From Nitrospira japonica (GTDB lineage: Bacteria > Nitrospirota > Thermodesulfovibrionia > UBA6902), in the NCBI GenBank assembly GCA_020723105.1, contig DYJL01000001.1, forward strand, positions 1-64,000: 64,000 bases of DNA, written 5' to 3'. Made by a program: the position numbers and the translations under genes. Positions 1-9,383 of the stretch are shown here, piece after piece. The number at the start of each line of letters is the position of its first letter. Positions within the stretch are counted from its first letter, which is position 1. The notes below the pieces were generated by a model. That model ran no database searches, was not told where the DNA came from, and saw only the letters and a list, made by a program, of their open reading frames with translations.

Positions 1-1
1 C

Positions 2-1189
2 AACGATTTGTTTTTACTTCTACCTACGGTAACATTTTTTATGAGTCAATTCGCTGTGCTCGGAATAGTCATCGGTGTTACTGCAGTTATACTTTTGGTA
101 TCTATTGGTGAGGGGACCAGGTTATATATCAAGAATGAATTTACAGGGTTAGGCTCAAACATTCTCATTGTTGTTCCCGGCAAGACCTCCAAGGAAGGCG
201 GCACCCATATGGGGACTTCTGCTGTCAGAAAACTTGTGTATGACGATGCGTTACTCATTAAAAAACGCTCGAGATATATTCAATATGCCATTCCTGTAAT
301 AGTGGGCACTTCTCTGGTAAAATATGGAGGCCGAAACAGGCATACATACATAGCCGGAGTCACCGAAGACTATTTTGTTACAAGAAACCTTAGTATTGAT
401 ACGGGCCGCTTTCTAAGCGCATCGGAAGTCGCTTCGAAGAGACATGTTTGTATTCTCGGCAAGACGGTCAAGAGCGAATTAATCAGAGATGAAAATCCTC
501 TCGGAGCGCTTCTGACTATAGGCGAGAGCAAATACAGAGTGATAGGAATTATGGCGCATAAAGGTGTTACGCTCGGATTTGATATAGATGATATCGTATT
601 CATCCCGACAACTGCTGCCAGAGACATGTTTGATACGGACAGCCTTTTTAATATAACTGTCAAGGTGCGGAGTGAAAATGAGATAGAAGCGGCCAAAAAA
701 GATATAAGGGAAATTCTCATCAGAAGGCATGCCGGAGAAGAAGATTTTACCATAATGAGTCAGGATGAGATGATTGCTGTTATGGACCGGATTTTAAAGA
801 TAATGACGTCTGTGCTCGCAGGAATTGCAGCGATCTCATTGCTGGTAGGCGGCATTGGTATTATGAATATAATGCTTGTTTCTGTAAAAGAGAGGACCAG
901 GGAGATAGGTTTGAGAAAAGCAGTTGGAGCAAAGAGTAAAGACATTTTATTTCAATTTCTCATGGAGGCTGTTGTGCTGAGTCTTATCGGAGGTTTCCTG
1001 GGGATCTTTCTGGGAACGGTCCTGACACTGACAATACCGTTTGCAATGGATTTTCTGCCGACACAGTTAAGCATGTGGGCGATATTGATGGCCTTCTTTT
1101 TCTCGGCAGGCGTGGGAATATTTTTTGGGGTATATCCTGCACGAAAGGCGGCCGGGTTAAACCCGATAACTGCACTGAGATATGAGTAA
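2..1189 (+). CDS. MacB/FtsX-type ABC transporter permease, 5' end incomplete
   Basis: Inner-membrane permease of the MacB family, which works with a separate ATPase to move lipids, lipoproteins or small molecules. An N-terminal hydrophobic helix contains LGIVIGVTAVILL. A periplasmic MacB_PCD-like domain of about 220 residues follows, and then three C-terminal helices with the signatures RTREIGLRKAVGA and GVYPARKAAG. The frame is open from base 2. The residues before the first helix do not resemble the usual basic cytoplasmic N-terminus, so the true start is probably cut off by the window edge; the first ATG in frame is at 41. The stop overlaps the tamB start by 8 bp, suggesting one operon with the outer-membrane assembly genes. 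The partner ATPase is not in the window. Confidence 0.8.
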   Translation, partial: NDLFLLLPTVTFFMSQFAVLGIVIGVTAVILLVSIGEGTRLYIKNEFTGLGSNILIVVPGKTSKEGGTHMGTSAVRKLVYDDALLIKKRSRYIQYAIPVIVGTSLVKYGGRNRHTYIAGVTEDYFVTRNLSIDTGRFLSASEVASKRHVCILGKTVKSELIRDENPLGALLTIGESKYRVIGIMAHKGVTLGFDIDDIVFIPTTAARDMFDTDSLFNITVKVRSENEIEAAKKDIREILIRRHAGEEDFTIMSQDEMIAVMDRILKIMTSVLAGIAAISLLVGGIGIMNIMLVSVKERTREIGLRKAVGAKSKDILFQFLMEAVVLSLIGGFLGIFLGTVLTLTIPFAMDFLPTQLSMWAILMAFFFSAGVGIFFGVYPARKAAGLNPITALRYE

Positions 1190-4100
1190 AACAAAGAAGC
1201 GTCTTGTTACAGCCTTTGCAGCAATACTGTTTGTAGCAGTAATATTTTTTCTGCTGAGGGGGCCGTATCTGTCCAATTACACAAAAAGACTTATAATCCC
1301 CGTGCTTGAGGATATAACAAAAGAAAGAATAATCATTGATAAAGCTGTCATTAATCTCTTTCCTTTCTATATTCAGGCCAAGGGCTTCAAGATGTTTGAC
1401 AGGGACGGAAATAAACTCATCTGGATTACAAAAACACGCGCTTATATTGATGTTGCGGGAGTATTTTCAAAGGAACTGAGAATAAGAAAATTAACGCTCA
1501 AGGAACCTGATGTCACTGCTGACGAGGTATCGCTGCAGCGGGTAATTAAAAATGTAAAGAAGTCTCTTGCAGCAGAAGAAAGCAGAAAATATAAAATCAG
1601 TTTTAGCAATATCGAATTCACGGACGGCCGGTTTAATCTGAAAAAGGCAGACGGGTTGATTTTTTCAGGGGAGGGTCTCTTTTTTGAGATGACCGCAAAA
1701 AACCAGCTCTCAGCTCAATTACGGCTCAACAAGGGAAAGGTGAGGACCTCGGAGCAGACAATAATGAAAGTCAGTCTGGACAGCAGGATGAAAATAACAG
1801 ATAAAGGAGTTGCACTGACAGAGCTGAATATTAATTCTTCAAAATCCGGACTGCATGCCCGGGGTGATATCTATTTTACTGCTGAAGGCGGGCTGAAAAG
1901 CGTAACTCTTAACGGTAATGCAAAAATATATGAAGATGTAATCAATAAACTGTTTGGCGTGAAAAGTAACAGGGATGACGTACTGACTTTTGACGGTTTA
2001 ATCAACATGAATATGGATACTGCTTTGAAACAGCCGCAGTTTACTGTTGCTCTGAAGACCGAAAGCCGGTTCTATCTTGAAACGTTGATGAATATTCTGG
2101 AGGTAAAAGAAAACATCATTGGCAAAGTTTCAGTGAAGGGTGAAATATCCGGGACCTTTCCCGAATTCACAGGGAACGGTACCGCAAGACTTGAAAATGC
2201 AGTATTTGACACCCTTCAGCTTGATGATGCTGAAGGAGAAATTGCATATAAGAACAATAAATTCAGTTTGAATAACTTTACGGCCCATACATATAAAGGA
2301 GAAATGAAAGGGAACGCTTCTCTTTTATTGCCCCATGGCGACTATGCAGTAGAGGCAGATGTGTTGCGTGTCAGCAGTCCTGAATTCTTCAAATTTATAA
2401 AATGGGAGCCGCCGTTTCCTGCCGGTGAAATAAACGGACATTATCAGTTAAGGCATGAGCATGAACATGATATAGAGGTGCGGGCTGATGTCAATTATCT
2501 GAATACGTCAGTACCGGAAGGGAACCTGTTCAGCAGGCTGCGTACGATAAAAGGGTCCCTGCATTTAAAAGAGGAAGTTCTTACATTCTATAATGCAGTC
2601 CTCTCAACAGCAGTCTCTGAACTTGCACTTGATGGAAATATAGATTTCAAAAGAAATATGATGAATCTCGATGTAAAGCTTGACAGCAGGGATATATCAG
2701 ACCTTACAGCGCCTCACCTTACAAGACTTGCTGCTCCGGGAACATTTAAAGGTCGGGCAAGAGGGTCCATTACGGACCCTGAAATATCCGGCAATTTTGA
2801 TGCAGGTTCCGGGAATATTTATGGAATGATGTTTACGGGTGCATCTGCGGACCTTCTATATAAAGTTAATTTGCTTTCTGTGCCGCGTCTTAATATTAAA
2901 AGTGGAAAAGCATCCTGTGATGCTTCAGGCTCGGTTGAGTTCAGAAATGCAAAAGGGCTCTTTCATTTTAATGAACCCTTTTATAAGGCAAAGGCTGCAA
3001 TTAATGATGTAGCTATCAAACCCTTTATTAAGGCCTTCTATAAAGATATCCCTGTGACCGGCGCTGTAAACGGTTTGCTCTCATTTGAAGGCGATTCAAA
3101 GAACTTCAGGGCCGGAGGCGACTTAGTTGTTAAAGATGCTGCGGTATATGGACAGCAGTTTGAAAAGGTCCTTGTTAAAACAACGGTACATCCGGATGAT
3201 ATAGAATTTCATTCTGTTTCAGCCCAAAAGGGCACATCCATTTTTGATTTAAAAGGGAACCTGTCTTTTGATAAAAAATTTAATTTTTCCGGATCTTCTT
3301 CCAAAATAAATTTATCTGATATTAATGTCCTGCAGCAATTTTCAATTGGAGGAAGTTCCCGTATTGCAGTGAAGGGTTCAGGTACATTTGAGAAACCGGA
3401 TATAAATCTTACTGTTGATATTCCCGAAAGCACTTTCAAAGGAGTCCAGACAGGAATGGGCCAGATTGAAGGCTTGTTGAGGGATGATGCTCTTTCTTTT
3501 CGGGGAAATTTTATAAATGGTTTAATCACTGCTGCTGCGAAGGCCGTGTTATCAGAGAAGGTATCGTGGGATGCGGATTTTGACTTCCATAAAGGCAGTT
3601 ATAATTTTCTCCTGTCAGGCTTCATGAAGAAAGTACCTAAAGACCTGGCGCTTACGCTGGAAGGAAAAATCAAGATAAAGGGCGAAGGGGAGAATATTTC
3701 ATTGCTGTCAAAATTTGGATATTTGACCTGCAATCTCTACGGATATAATTTACGAAACAGTAATGATATTGTTTTGGAACTTGCAGAAAAAGAACTCAGG
3801 ATAAAATCTTTTTCATTAACAGGCGACAATGCAAAGCTGTCTGCTGAGGGAGTATTAAAACTAAGAGAACAGGTTAATGCAAAAATCAAAGGAAGCCTCA
3901 ACCTGGCGCCCTTAATAACTGTATCAGACAAGCTTGCAGCTTTAAAAGGTCAGGGAGATTTTGTTGTTGATATTGCAGGGCCGTGGGATGTTCCTGATGT
4001 TACCGGAGAGATAAATATAAATGAGGCCCTGGCGTCATTGAACGAATATCCTTACAAGGTGGGGCCGCTAAACGGAACAGTCTTTCTGAAAAAAGACAGG

Positions 4101-5150
4101 TTTACTTTTGATTCTGTAAAAACCAGTTTCGGCGGAGGCAGTGTAATTTTATCCGGTGTAGGTTATCTTAAAGGGCTTTCCATCAAGAGGATTTTTATCT
4201 CTTCAGCGGTTACTGGAATAACTGTAAGACCTATGCAAAAAGTAAGCGCAACGATAGATGGAAAACTTTTTTATGAAACTTCTGAAAAAGGGGCGTTTAT
4301 CTCCGGGAACATTGATATAAGAAAAGCCAGATACGAAAAGAATGTGGAATGGAATAAGTGGCTTATCAGCCTGAAAGAGATTAATAAGGATACGTTAAGC
4401 TACCCAGCCTTTTTTAAAAATACCGAGTTCAACGTATATCTTGCAGGAGCTGATAATATTGTCATTGATAATAATATTGCAAAGACACCGGTAAAGATAG
4501 CCCTGAACCTTACAGGCCGTGTCGGCAGGTTCGGGCTCTTAGGAAGAGTCGAAGCCCGGGAAGGGAGCATATATTTCAGGAGCAACGAATTTAAGATTCT
4601 TGAAGGAAGCAATGTGGATTTTATAAATGCCAGCAAAATAATTCCGGTTTTTCACATCATCGCAGAGACTTATACAGGCAATTACTATGTAAAACTGAAT
4701 CTGGACGGCACCATGGACAAATTTACTTTATCGCTGTTTTCAGAACCTCCTTTAAGTGAAATGGAAATTCTTGCCTTACTTACAATTGGACAGACAGGAA
4801 AGGAGTCAAAGGGTTTTGAAAGCGGCATCGCTGCAAGTGAAGCAGCATCAGTCCTGACCGGGGGGCTTCAGGAGGTAATGCAGGAGAATATCAAGAATAT
4901 TACAGGATTCGAACGTTTCATGATTGAGCCCCATACAACCTCAACAGGCGCCGTGGGGCCCAGGGTTACGATCGGGAAACGTCTGCTTGAAGATAAACTT
5001 TTCGTGACATATTCGACATCAATGGGCACTACAGAGGAAAGTATTTTACGTCTTGAATATAAACTTGACAAGAACATTTCTGTTATCGGCTCCAAGGATG
5101 AAATAGGCAGTGTAGGTGGAGACTTTAAATTCAGGTTTGAGTTTAAATAA
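1182..5150 (+). CDS. tamB: TamB-like translocation and assembly module protein (DUF490/AsmA-like)
   Basis: Very long (1322 aa) periplasm-spanning protein of the TamB/AsmA class, known to form a hydrophobic beta-groove linking the inner membrane to an Omp85 partner. The family is implicated in outer-membrane protein insertion and phospholipid transport. A single N-terminal membrane anchor (about residues 8-27) precedes about 1000 residues of repetitive beta-rich sequence. The C-terminal DUF490 domain carries the typical pattern: a GSIYFRSNEFKI-type strand, then GTMDKFTLSLFSEPPLSEME and LLTIGQTG. It is followed 21 bp later by an Omp85 gene, as is usual for TamB-TamA pairs. Assignment is by architecture and the C-terminal motif. 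Confidence 0.87.
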   Translation: MSKTKKRLVTAFAAILFVAVIFFLLRGPYLSNYTKRLIIPVLEDITKERIIIDKAVINLFPFYIQAKGFKMFDRDGNKLIWITKTRAYIDVAGVFSKELRIRKLTLKEPDVTADEVSLQRVIKNVKKSLAAEESRKYKISFSNIEFTDGRFNLKKADGLIFSGEGLFFEMTAKNQLSAQLRLNKGKVRTSEQTIMKVSLDSRMKITDKGVALTELNINSSKSGLHARGDIYFTAEGGLKSVTLNGNAKIYEDVINKLFGVKSNRDDVLTFDGLINMNMDTALKQPQFTVALKTESRFYLETLMNILEVKENIIGKVSVKGEISGTFPEFTGNGTARLENAVFDTLQLDDAEGEIAYKNNKFSLNNFTAHTYKGEMKGNASLLLPHGDYAVEADVLRVSSPEFFKFIKWEPPFPAGEINGHYQLRHEHEHDIEVRADVNYLNTSVPEGNLFSRLRTIKGSLHLKEEVLTFYNAVLSTAVSELALDGNIDFKRNMMNLDVKLDSRDISDLTAPHLTRLAAPGTFKGRARGSITDPEISGNFDAGSGNIYGMMFTGASADLLYKVNLLSVPRLNIKSGKASCDASGSVEFRNAKGLFHFNEPFYKAKAAINDVAIKPFIKAFYKDIPVTGAVNGLLSFEGDSKNFRAGGDLVVKDAAVYGQQFEKVLVKTTVHPDDIEFHSVSAQKGTSIFDLKGNLSFDKKFNFSGSSSKINLSDINVLQQFSIGGSSRIAVKGSGTFEKPDINLTVDIPESTFKGVQTGMGQIEGLLRDDALSFRGNFINGLITAAAKAVLSEKVSWDADFDFHKGSYNFLLSGFMKKVPKDLALTLEGKIKIKGEGENISLLSKFGYLTCNLYGYNLRNSNDIVLELAEKELRIKSFSLTGDNAKLSAEGVLKLREQVNAKIKGSLNLAPLITVSDKLAALKGQGDFVVDIAGPWDVPDVTGEININEALASLNEYPYKVGPLNGTVFLKKDRFTFDSVKTSFGGGSVILSGVGYLKGLSIKRIFISSAVTGITVRPMQKVSATIDGKLFYETSEKGAFISGNIDIRKARYEKNVEWNKWLISLKEINKDTLSYPAFFKNTEFNVYLAGADNIVIDNNIAKTPVKIALNLTGRVGRFGLLGRVEAREGSIYFRSNEFKILEGSNVDFINASKIIPVFHIIAETYTGNYYVKLNLDGTMDKFTLSLFSEPPLSEMEILALLTIGQTGKESKGFESGIAASEAASVLTGGLQEVMQENIKNITGFERFMIEPHTTSTGAVGPRVTIGKRLLEDKLFVTYSTSMGTTEESILRLEYKLDKNISVIGSKDEIGSVGGDFKFRFEFK

Positions 5151-5171
5151 GTGATAAACAGGGACTGAGAA

Positions 5172-7880
5172 ATGCGAACTAAAAAAATAATATTAATATT
5201 TTCTGTCTTCTTCCTGCTTTTTGCCTCCCGCTTTTTGATTCCTGCTTTTACTTATGCTGCTGAATCAAAAGAAGTAATCAGGGCCCTTGAAGTTGAGGGC
5301 CTGATCCGTATAAGTGAAAAAGAACTGATAAGCCTGATCTGCTTTAAAACAGGACAGGTCCTTGACAGAGAAGCATTGAGAGACGGCATAAGACGGGCCT
5401 TTACCAAAGGTATTTTTCAGGATATACAGGTTGTATCTGCACCTTATGAAGACGGAATTAAATTAAAGTACATTGTCAGAGAAATACCTCTGATAAAGAA
5501 GATTACAGTAGAAGGCCCCAAAAATATATCAGGCAAAAACATCAGGCAGGTATTTTTATATAAAGAGGGGGAAGATTTTAAGGAAGAGTATCTGGATCAG
5601 GCTAAAACAGAGCTTGTTAATTTTTATAAAAGAAAAGGTTTTCCTGAGGCGGCTGTTTCAATTACTGTTGAAAGTGTAAAGAAAAATTCTGCTGTAGACT
5701 TAAATGTAAACATAAGTGAAGGCCTGCCGTTAATTATCAAGAAAATAAGTTTGCCTGATGATATGAGAGATATCTTCAGAATCCGGGAAGGGGAAATATT
5801 CGACCGGGATGTTGTGGATCAGGCGTTGAGAAAACTGGAAGCTTATTTAAAAAAGCAAAACCATATCCACCCTGTTATTGGCCCGTATAAGTTCATTGAC
5901 GGAAATCTCATGTTTCCTGTTAACAAAGGGCCTGTGCTGGAAATGATTTTTGAGGGCAACCTGGCAGTCAGTTCAAAGAGACTCAGGGATGAGGTCCCTT
6001 TCTTTGAGGATCAGGAAGTGACAGATGAGGCCATACAGGAAGCTATAGACCGTATCAGGGACGTCTATTTAAGCGAAGGGTATTACCACGCCCGCATTGC
6101 AGCGGGGCTTACGAGTGAAGAAAGTATATTTAAAATTAAATTTATTATATTTGAAGGGGAAAAGGTTTTCCTGAAAAAAATAAATATTCAGGGTATCAGC
6201 ATAGCGCCTGACGTTATAAAAAAGATTATCCCCCTTGAAGAAGAGAAACCATATAATGAAAACAACCTCGAAGCCAGCAGGGAAACGATCCTCAGATTTT
6301 ATAATGCGCTTGGTTATCTTCAGGCAGATATAACCGGGGTCGAAAAACGCTTTCAGGAGGACGGCGCTAAACTGGAACTTATGTTTAAAATCAATGAGGG
6401 CCCCCAGACAAAAATTAAGAAGATCGAAATTTCCGGCAATAAGAATATCAGTACTCCTGAGATAATAAAAGCCCTGCGGCTGGAGGAAGAAATACCGTAT
6501 AACGTGATTGATATCGGAGATGCAAGATACAGGCTTCTTTCATTATATAACAGGCACGGCTATATAGATGCCCGCATTGAAGTCGAGAGTGCCTTTGACA
6601 ATAATAAGGCTTTCATAACTTTCAGGATTACAGAAAATAGACCCTCTTTTATCGGAAAGATTATTTATCGTGGCAATCAGAAGACAAAACCAAAAATTAT
6701 TGAACGTGAGTTTTCTCTGGAAGACGGCGACCTCTTTAATTACGAGGAACTGCTGAAGATGAAACAACGGCTTTATAAGCTTGGTATTTTCAGCGAGGTA
6801 TCAATAGATACACTGGAACCAGAAAGTGCCAGCGAAAACCACGTTACAAGAGATGTGCTTATTTCCTTGAAGGAAGGGAATGCCGGTTCAGTTGAAATAA
6901 GCCTGGGTTATGGCGACTATGAAAGATTCAGGGGGGCGCTGGATATCAATTACCGCAATCTCGGAGGATATAACAGACAGGCCGGTTTTCGGGCTGAAAC
7001 GAGTTCCGTTGAGCAAAGATATGTATTCAGTTTTAAAGAGCCGAGGCTTTTCAATAAACCTGATTTGCCGTTTAATGTTTTATTGATGAAAGAGGACGTC
7101 AGATCAGTCAATCCTGACACAAATGAAGTGCGTTATAAAATTGACAGGATGAGTTTGCTTCTTGGCGTTGAAAGACAGATAAAGAAAAACTGGAAGGCGC
7201 ATCTCAATTATGAATATTCCCTTGTAGATACAAAAGATGTTCAGCCAGGCGTTGTATTAAGCAAGGAAGATACCGGCACTTTAGCCATAGGTAATGTTTC
7301 AGCTTCCCTGTTCTATGATAATCGAAATGATCCTTTTGATCCATCGTCCGGATCCTTGCAGGGCATTGTTTTAAAAATTGCTTCAAGGGCGCTGCTGTCC
7401 GAGAGTGAATTTATAAAAGGAACCTTGCAGAGCTCCTGGTTTTTTCCATTAGCAAAGAAAGTCGTCTTTGCCTTTTCTTTGCGTGGAGGAGCGGCTTACA
7501 GTTATGACCACATTAAAGAGCTGCCTCTTGTTGAAAGATTTTTTCTCGGTGGGAGATCAACTGTAAGAGGATACAGCAATGACACTCTGGGGCCTAAAGG
7601 GGAAAATGATAGTCCGACGGGCGGTAATATATTTGCACTCGCAAACACTGAATTCAGATTTTCACTTGGCAAAGGGTTTGGACTTGTGACATTCCTGGAT
7701 GCCGGCAATGTCTGGAAATTGGCAGAGGACCTAAAAGCAGAATTGAAATATACTGCTGGTGCAGGGTTAAGATACGGGACCCCGGTGGGGCCTCTCAGGA
7801 TAGATTATGGCCAGAAAATAAATAAAGAAGATGATGAAAGCTCCGGAGAGCTGCATTTTACTTTTGGACATGCTTTTTAA
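5172..7880 (+). CDS. bamA: Omp85 outer-membrane assembly factor (BamA/TamA family) with extra POTRA repeats
   Basis: 902-aa outer-membrane protein. A signal peptide (about residues 1-29) is followed by a long POTRA region to about residue 565 and a C-terminal Omp85 barrel. The barrel has the L6 motif VRGY in RSTVRGYSNDTLGPKG and ends in a terminal phenylalanine (TFGHAF). I count about seven POTRA-like units, starting near residues 37, 110, 180, 260, 330, 410 and 485, each with the strand/helix pattern and a Y-hydrophobic-GY or G-Y/F element. E. coli BamA has five and TamA three. It lies directly after tamB and before a SurA-like chaperone, so this is an outer-membrane biogenesis operon. Whether it acts as the general BamA or a dedicated TamA partner cannot be decided here. 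Confidence 0.87.
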   Translation: MRTKKIILIFSVFFLLFASRFLIPAFTYAAESKEVIRALEVEGLIRISEKELISLICFKTGQVLDREALRDGIRRAFTKGIFQDIQVVSAPYEDGIKLKYIVREIPLIKKITVEGPKNISGKNIRQVFLYKEGEDFKEEYLDQAKTELVNFYKRKGFPEAAVSITVESVKKNSAVDLNVNISEGLPLIIKKISLPDDMRDIFRIREGEIFDRDVVDQALRKLEAYLKKQNHIHPVIGPYKFIDGNLMFPVNKGPVLEMIFEGNLAVSSKRLRDEVPFFEDQEVTDEAIQEAIDRIRDVYLSEGYYHARIAAGLTSEESIFKIKFIIFEGEKVFLKKINIQGISIAPDVIKKIIPLEEEKPYNENNLEASRETILRFYNALGYLQADITGVEKRFQEDGAKLELMFKINEGPQTKIKKIEISGNKNISTPEIIKALRLEEEIPYNVIDIGDARYRLLSLYNRHGYIDARIEVESAFDNNKAFITFRITENRPSFIGKIIYRGNQKTKPKIIEREFSLEDGDLFNYEELLKMKQRLYKLGIFSEVSIDTLEPESASENHVTRDVLISLKEGNAGSVEISLGYGDYERFRGALDINYRNLGGYNRQAGFRAETSSVEQRYVFSFKEPRLFNKPDLPFNVLLMKEDVRSVNPDTNEVRYKIDRMSLLLGVERQIKKNWKAHLNYEYSLVDTKDVQPGVVLSKEDTGTLAIGNVSASLFYDNRNDPFDPSSGSLQGIVLKIASRALLSESEFIKGTLQSSWFFPLAKKVVFAFSLRGGAAYSYDHIKELPLVERFFLGGRSTVRGYSNDTLGPKGENDSPTGGNIFALANTEFRFSLGKGFGLVTFLDAGNVWKLAEDLKAELKYTAGAGLRYGTPVGPLRIDYGQKINKEDDESSGELHFTFGHAF

Positions 7881-7912
7881 AAAAGTAAAGAACGGGAAGT
7901 GAGAAATAAGAA

Positions 7913-8485
7913 ATGGTAAACAAAATAATAAATTTCAGAAGATCAGTCCTTGTTTTACTTTCCACTTTCCACTTGTCCTTTGTCACTTGTTCCTTTCTCC
8001 TCTTCCTGCTTCCTGCTTTGTCGCATTCTGAAGTCCTTGAGCGCATTGTGGCGATAGTGAATGACAATGTGATCTTACTGAGCGAGTACGAAGAGACCTT
8101 TAAAGCTCTAAGAAAGACTGATGAGGGAATTACAGAAGAGAAGGCTCTCGATGAAATGATAAACAGGGTTTTAATTTTAGAACAGGCAAGGAAATTGAGA
8201 TTAGGCAGTCTGTCAGATTCGGCAGAGGCCCTGAGTGATGATAAAATTATAACCGAATATATTGAGCGGAGAATAAAATCTTTTATTTATATCCCTATTG
8301 AAGAAATAGAGTCATATTATATGGATAACAGGGAACACTTTGCTGGCAAGGCCTTCTATGATGTTAAGGACGAAATAGAAGATTATCTCACACAGGGAGT
8401 ATTAACAAGAAAGATTGCTGAACATATTGAAGAACTGCGAAAGAAAGCTTATATTAGAGTGCAAAAAGACCCCGCTAAATTTTAG
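7913..8485 (+). CDS. SurA-like periplasmic chaperone, N-domain only
   Basis: 190-aa exported protein. After a signal peptide (residues 1-39), the segment ERIVAIVNDNVILLSEYEE matches the start of the SurA N-terminal chaperone domain. The following LDEMINRVLILEQARKL matches the family's helix pair, and a helical C-terminal tail ends in AYIRVQ. The parvulin PPIase domain seen in SurA/PrsA is absent, so any role should be as a holdase rather than an isomerase. It sits 32 bp after the Omp85 gene, consistent with escort of outer-membrane proteins. The hydrophobic core of the signal peptide is encoded by nine consecutive heptanucleotide units (7957-8019), an odd origin for a functional sequence. Confidence 0.72.
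   Translation: MVNKIINFRRSVLVLLSTFHLSFVTCSFLLFLLPALSHSEVLERIVAIVNDNVILLSEYEETFKALRKTDEGITEEKALDEMINRVLILEQARKLRLGSLSDSAEALSDDKIITEYIERRIKSFIYIPIEEIESYYMDNREHFAGKAFYDVKDEIEDYLTQGVLTRKIAEHIEELRKKAYIRVQKDPAKF
7957..8019 (+). repeat. Heptad-period array inside the SurA-like signal peptide
   Basis: Nine contiguous 7-bp units: ACTTTCC twice, then ACTTGTC, CTTTGTC, ACTTGTT, CCTTTCT, CCTCTTC, CTGCTTC and CTGCTTT. They encode about 21 codons, the hydrophobic core of the signal sequence. A looser 7-bp periodicity (GTGAGAA, ATAAGAA, ATGGTAA) also covers the start region at about 7899-7919. The unit sequence differs from the other heptad arrays in this window but the period is the same. Confidence 0.85.
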
Positions 8486-8510
8486 CAAACGAAAAGAGGG
8501 AGATATTAAA

Positions 8511-9353
8511 ATGAAAAGTGTCAAATCATTCATAACGCTCATAATTATCCTGAGTGCTGTTGCATCAGTACTTATGGCCTGCGGTGGTGGCGGCGGCGGA
8601 GGAGGAAGTGGTGATGGTGGTGGCAATGTCACACTGGAATCTATCACAGTAGTGCCTGCTAACTCGGTTGTCAGTGTTGGCAATACCAAACAGTTTACAG
8701 CAACCGGAACTTATTCTGACAGCAGCACACAGAATATTACATCATCAGTAATCTGGAGTTCATCGGATATATCAAAGGCCTCCATCAATAGTACAGGACT
8801 CGTAACGGCTGTTGCTGCGGGTGTAACTACAATTCGTGCAACATCAGGGGATATATCGGGGACTGTTACACTGACAGTAACCATCCTTCCCGAAACAGGA
8901 CAAACCATAAGCTATGGAACAGAAGATGATGGAAGTCTAAGGAAGGGCCTGGCCTGGCCCAGCCCGAGGTTTACAGCAGGAACAGTGGCTGAATCTGATT
9001 GTGTTACAGACAATCTTACGGGCCTGATGTGGGTTAAAAGTCCTGACAGCACAACAAGGACCTGGGCCAATGCCCTGATATATGCAAATGGCTTATCTCT
9101 TTGCGGTTATGACGATTGGCGTCTGCCCAACAGAAAAGAGCTGAGAAGTCTCGTTAACTATGGGGAGGCAACACAGGCCACCTGGCTCAATAATCAGGGA
9201 TTCAGCAATGTGCAGACATGGTATTACTGGTCCTCTACTACCTACGCAAATGATACGGACAATGCATGGGTCGTTTTTATGTGGTATGGCTATATGCAAC
9301 CCGGTTCCAAGACCACCAGCATTTATGTTTGGCCTGTGCGCTCCGGCCAGTGA
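8511..9353 (+). CDS. Lipoprotein with Big_2 and DUF1566 domains
   Basis: 280-aa predicted lipoprotein. The start at 8511 is chosen because GAGGGAGAT lies just upstream and the sequence then reads as a lipoprotein signal peptide with lipobox LMAC; an earlier in-frame start would precede this signal. A Gly/Ser-rich linker follows the Cys. A bacterial Ig-like (Big_2) domain spans about residues 45-120 (TNTGLVTA-type core), and a DUF1566/Lcl C-terminal-like domain spans about 135-280, with TGLMWVKSP, WRLPNRKEL and YYWSSTTY. Such proteins are surface or adhesive proteins of unknown function. The DUF1566 part is nearly identical in DNA to that of the next gene, indicating local duplication. Confidence 0.8.
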   Translation: MKSVKSFITLIIILSAVASVLMACGGGGGGGGSGDGGGNVTLESITVVPANSVVSVGNTKQFTATGTYSDSSTQNITSSVIWSSSDISKASINSTGLVTAVAAGVTTIRATSGDISGTVTLTVTILPETGQTISYGTEDDGSLRKGLAWPSPRFTAGTVAESDCVTDNLTGLMWVKSPDSTTRTWANALIYANGLSLCGYDDWRLPNRKELRSLVNYGEATQATWLNNQGFSNVQTWYYWSSTTYANDTDNAWVVFMWYGYMQPGSKTTSIYVWPVRSGQ

Positions 9354-9383
9354 TTTATTATGACCGAATGGGGAGGAGAAGGA

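Noticed and set aside
2-40. A complete N-terminus of the MacB-like permease from TTG at base 8.
   Set aside because: The first residues do not fit the family's basic N-terminus and there is no sequence upstream to judge a ribosome site; treated as partial.
8577-8625. A G-rich microsatellite (GGTGGTGGCGGC...) as another repeat family member.
   Set aside because: It has a codon-type 3-bp period and encodes the glycine linker after a lipobox; no 7-bp period.
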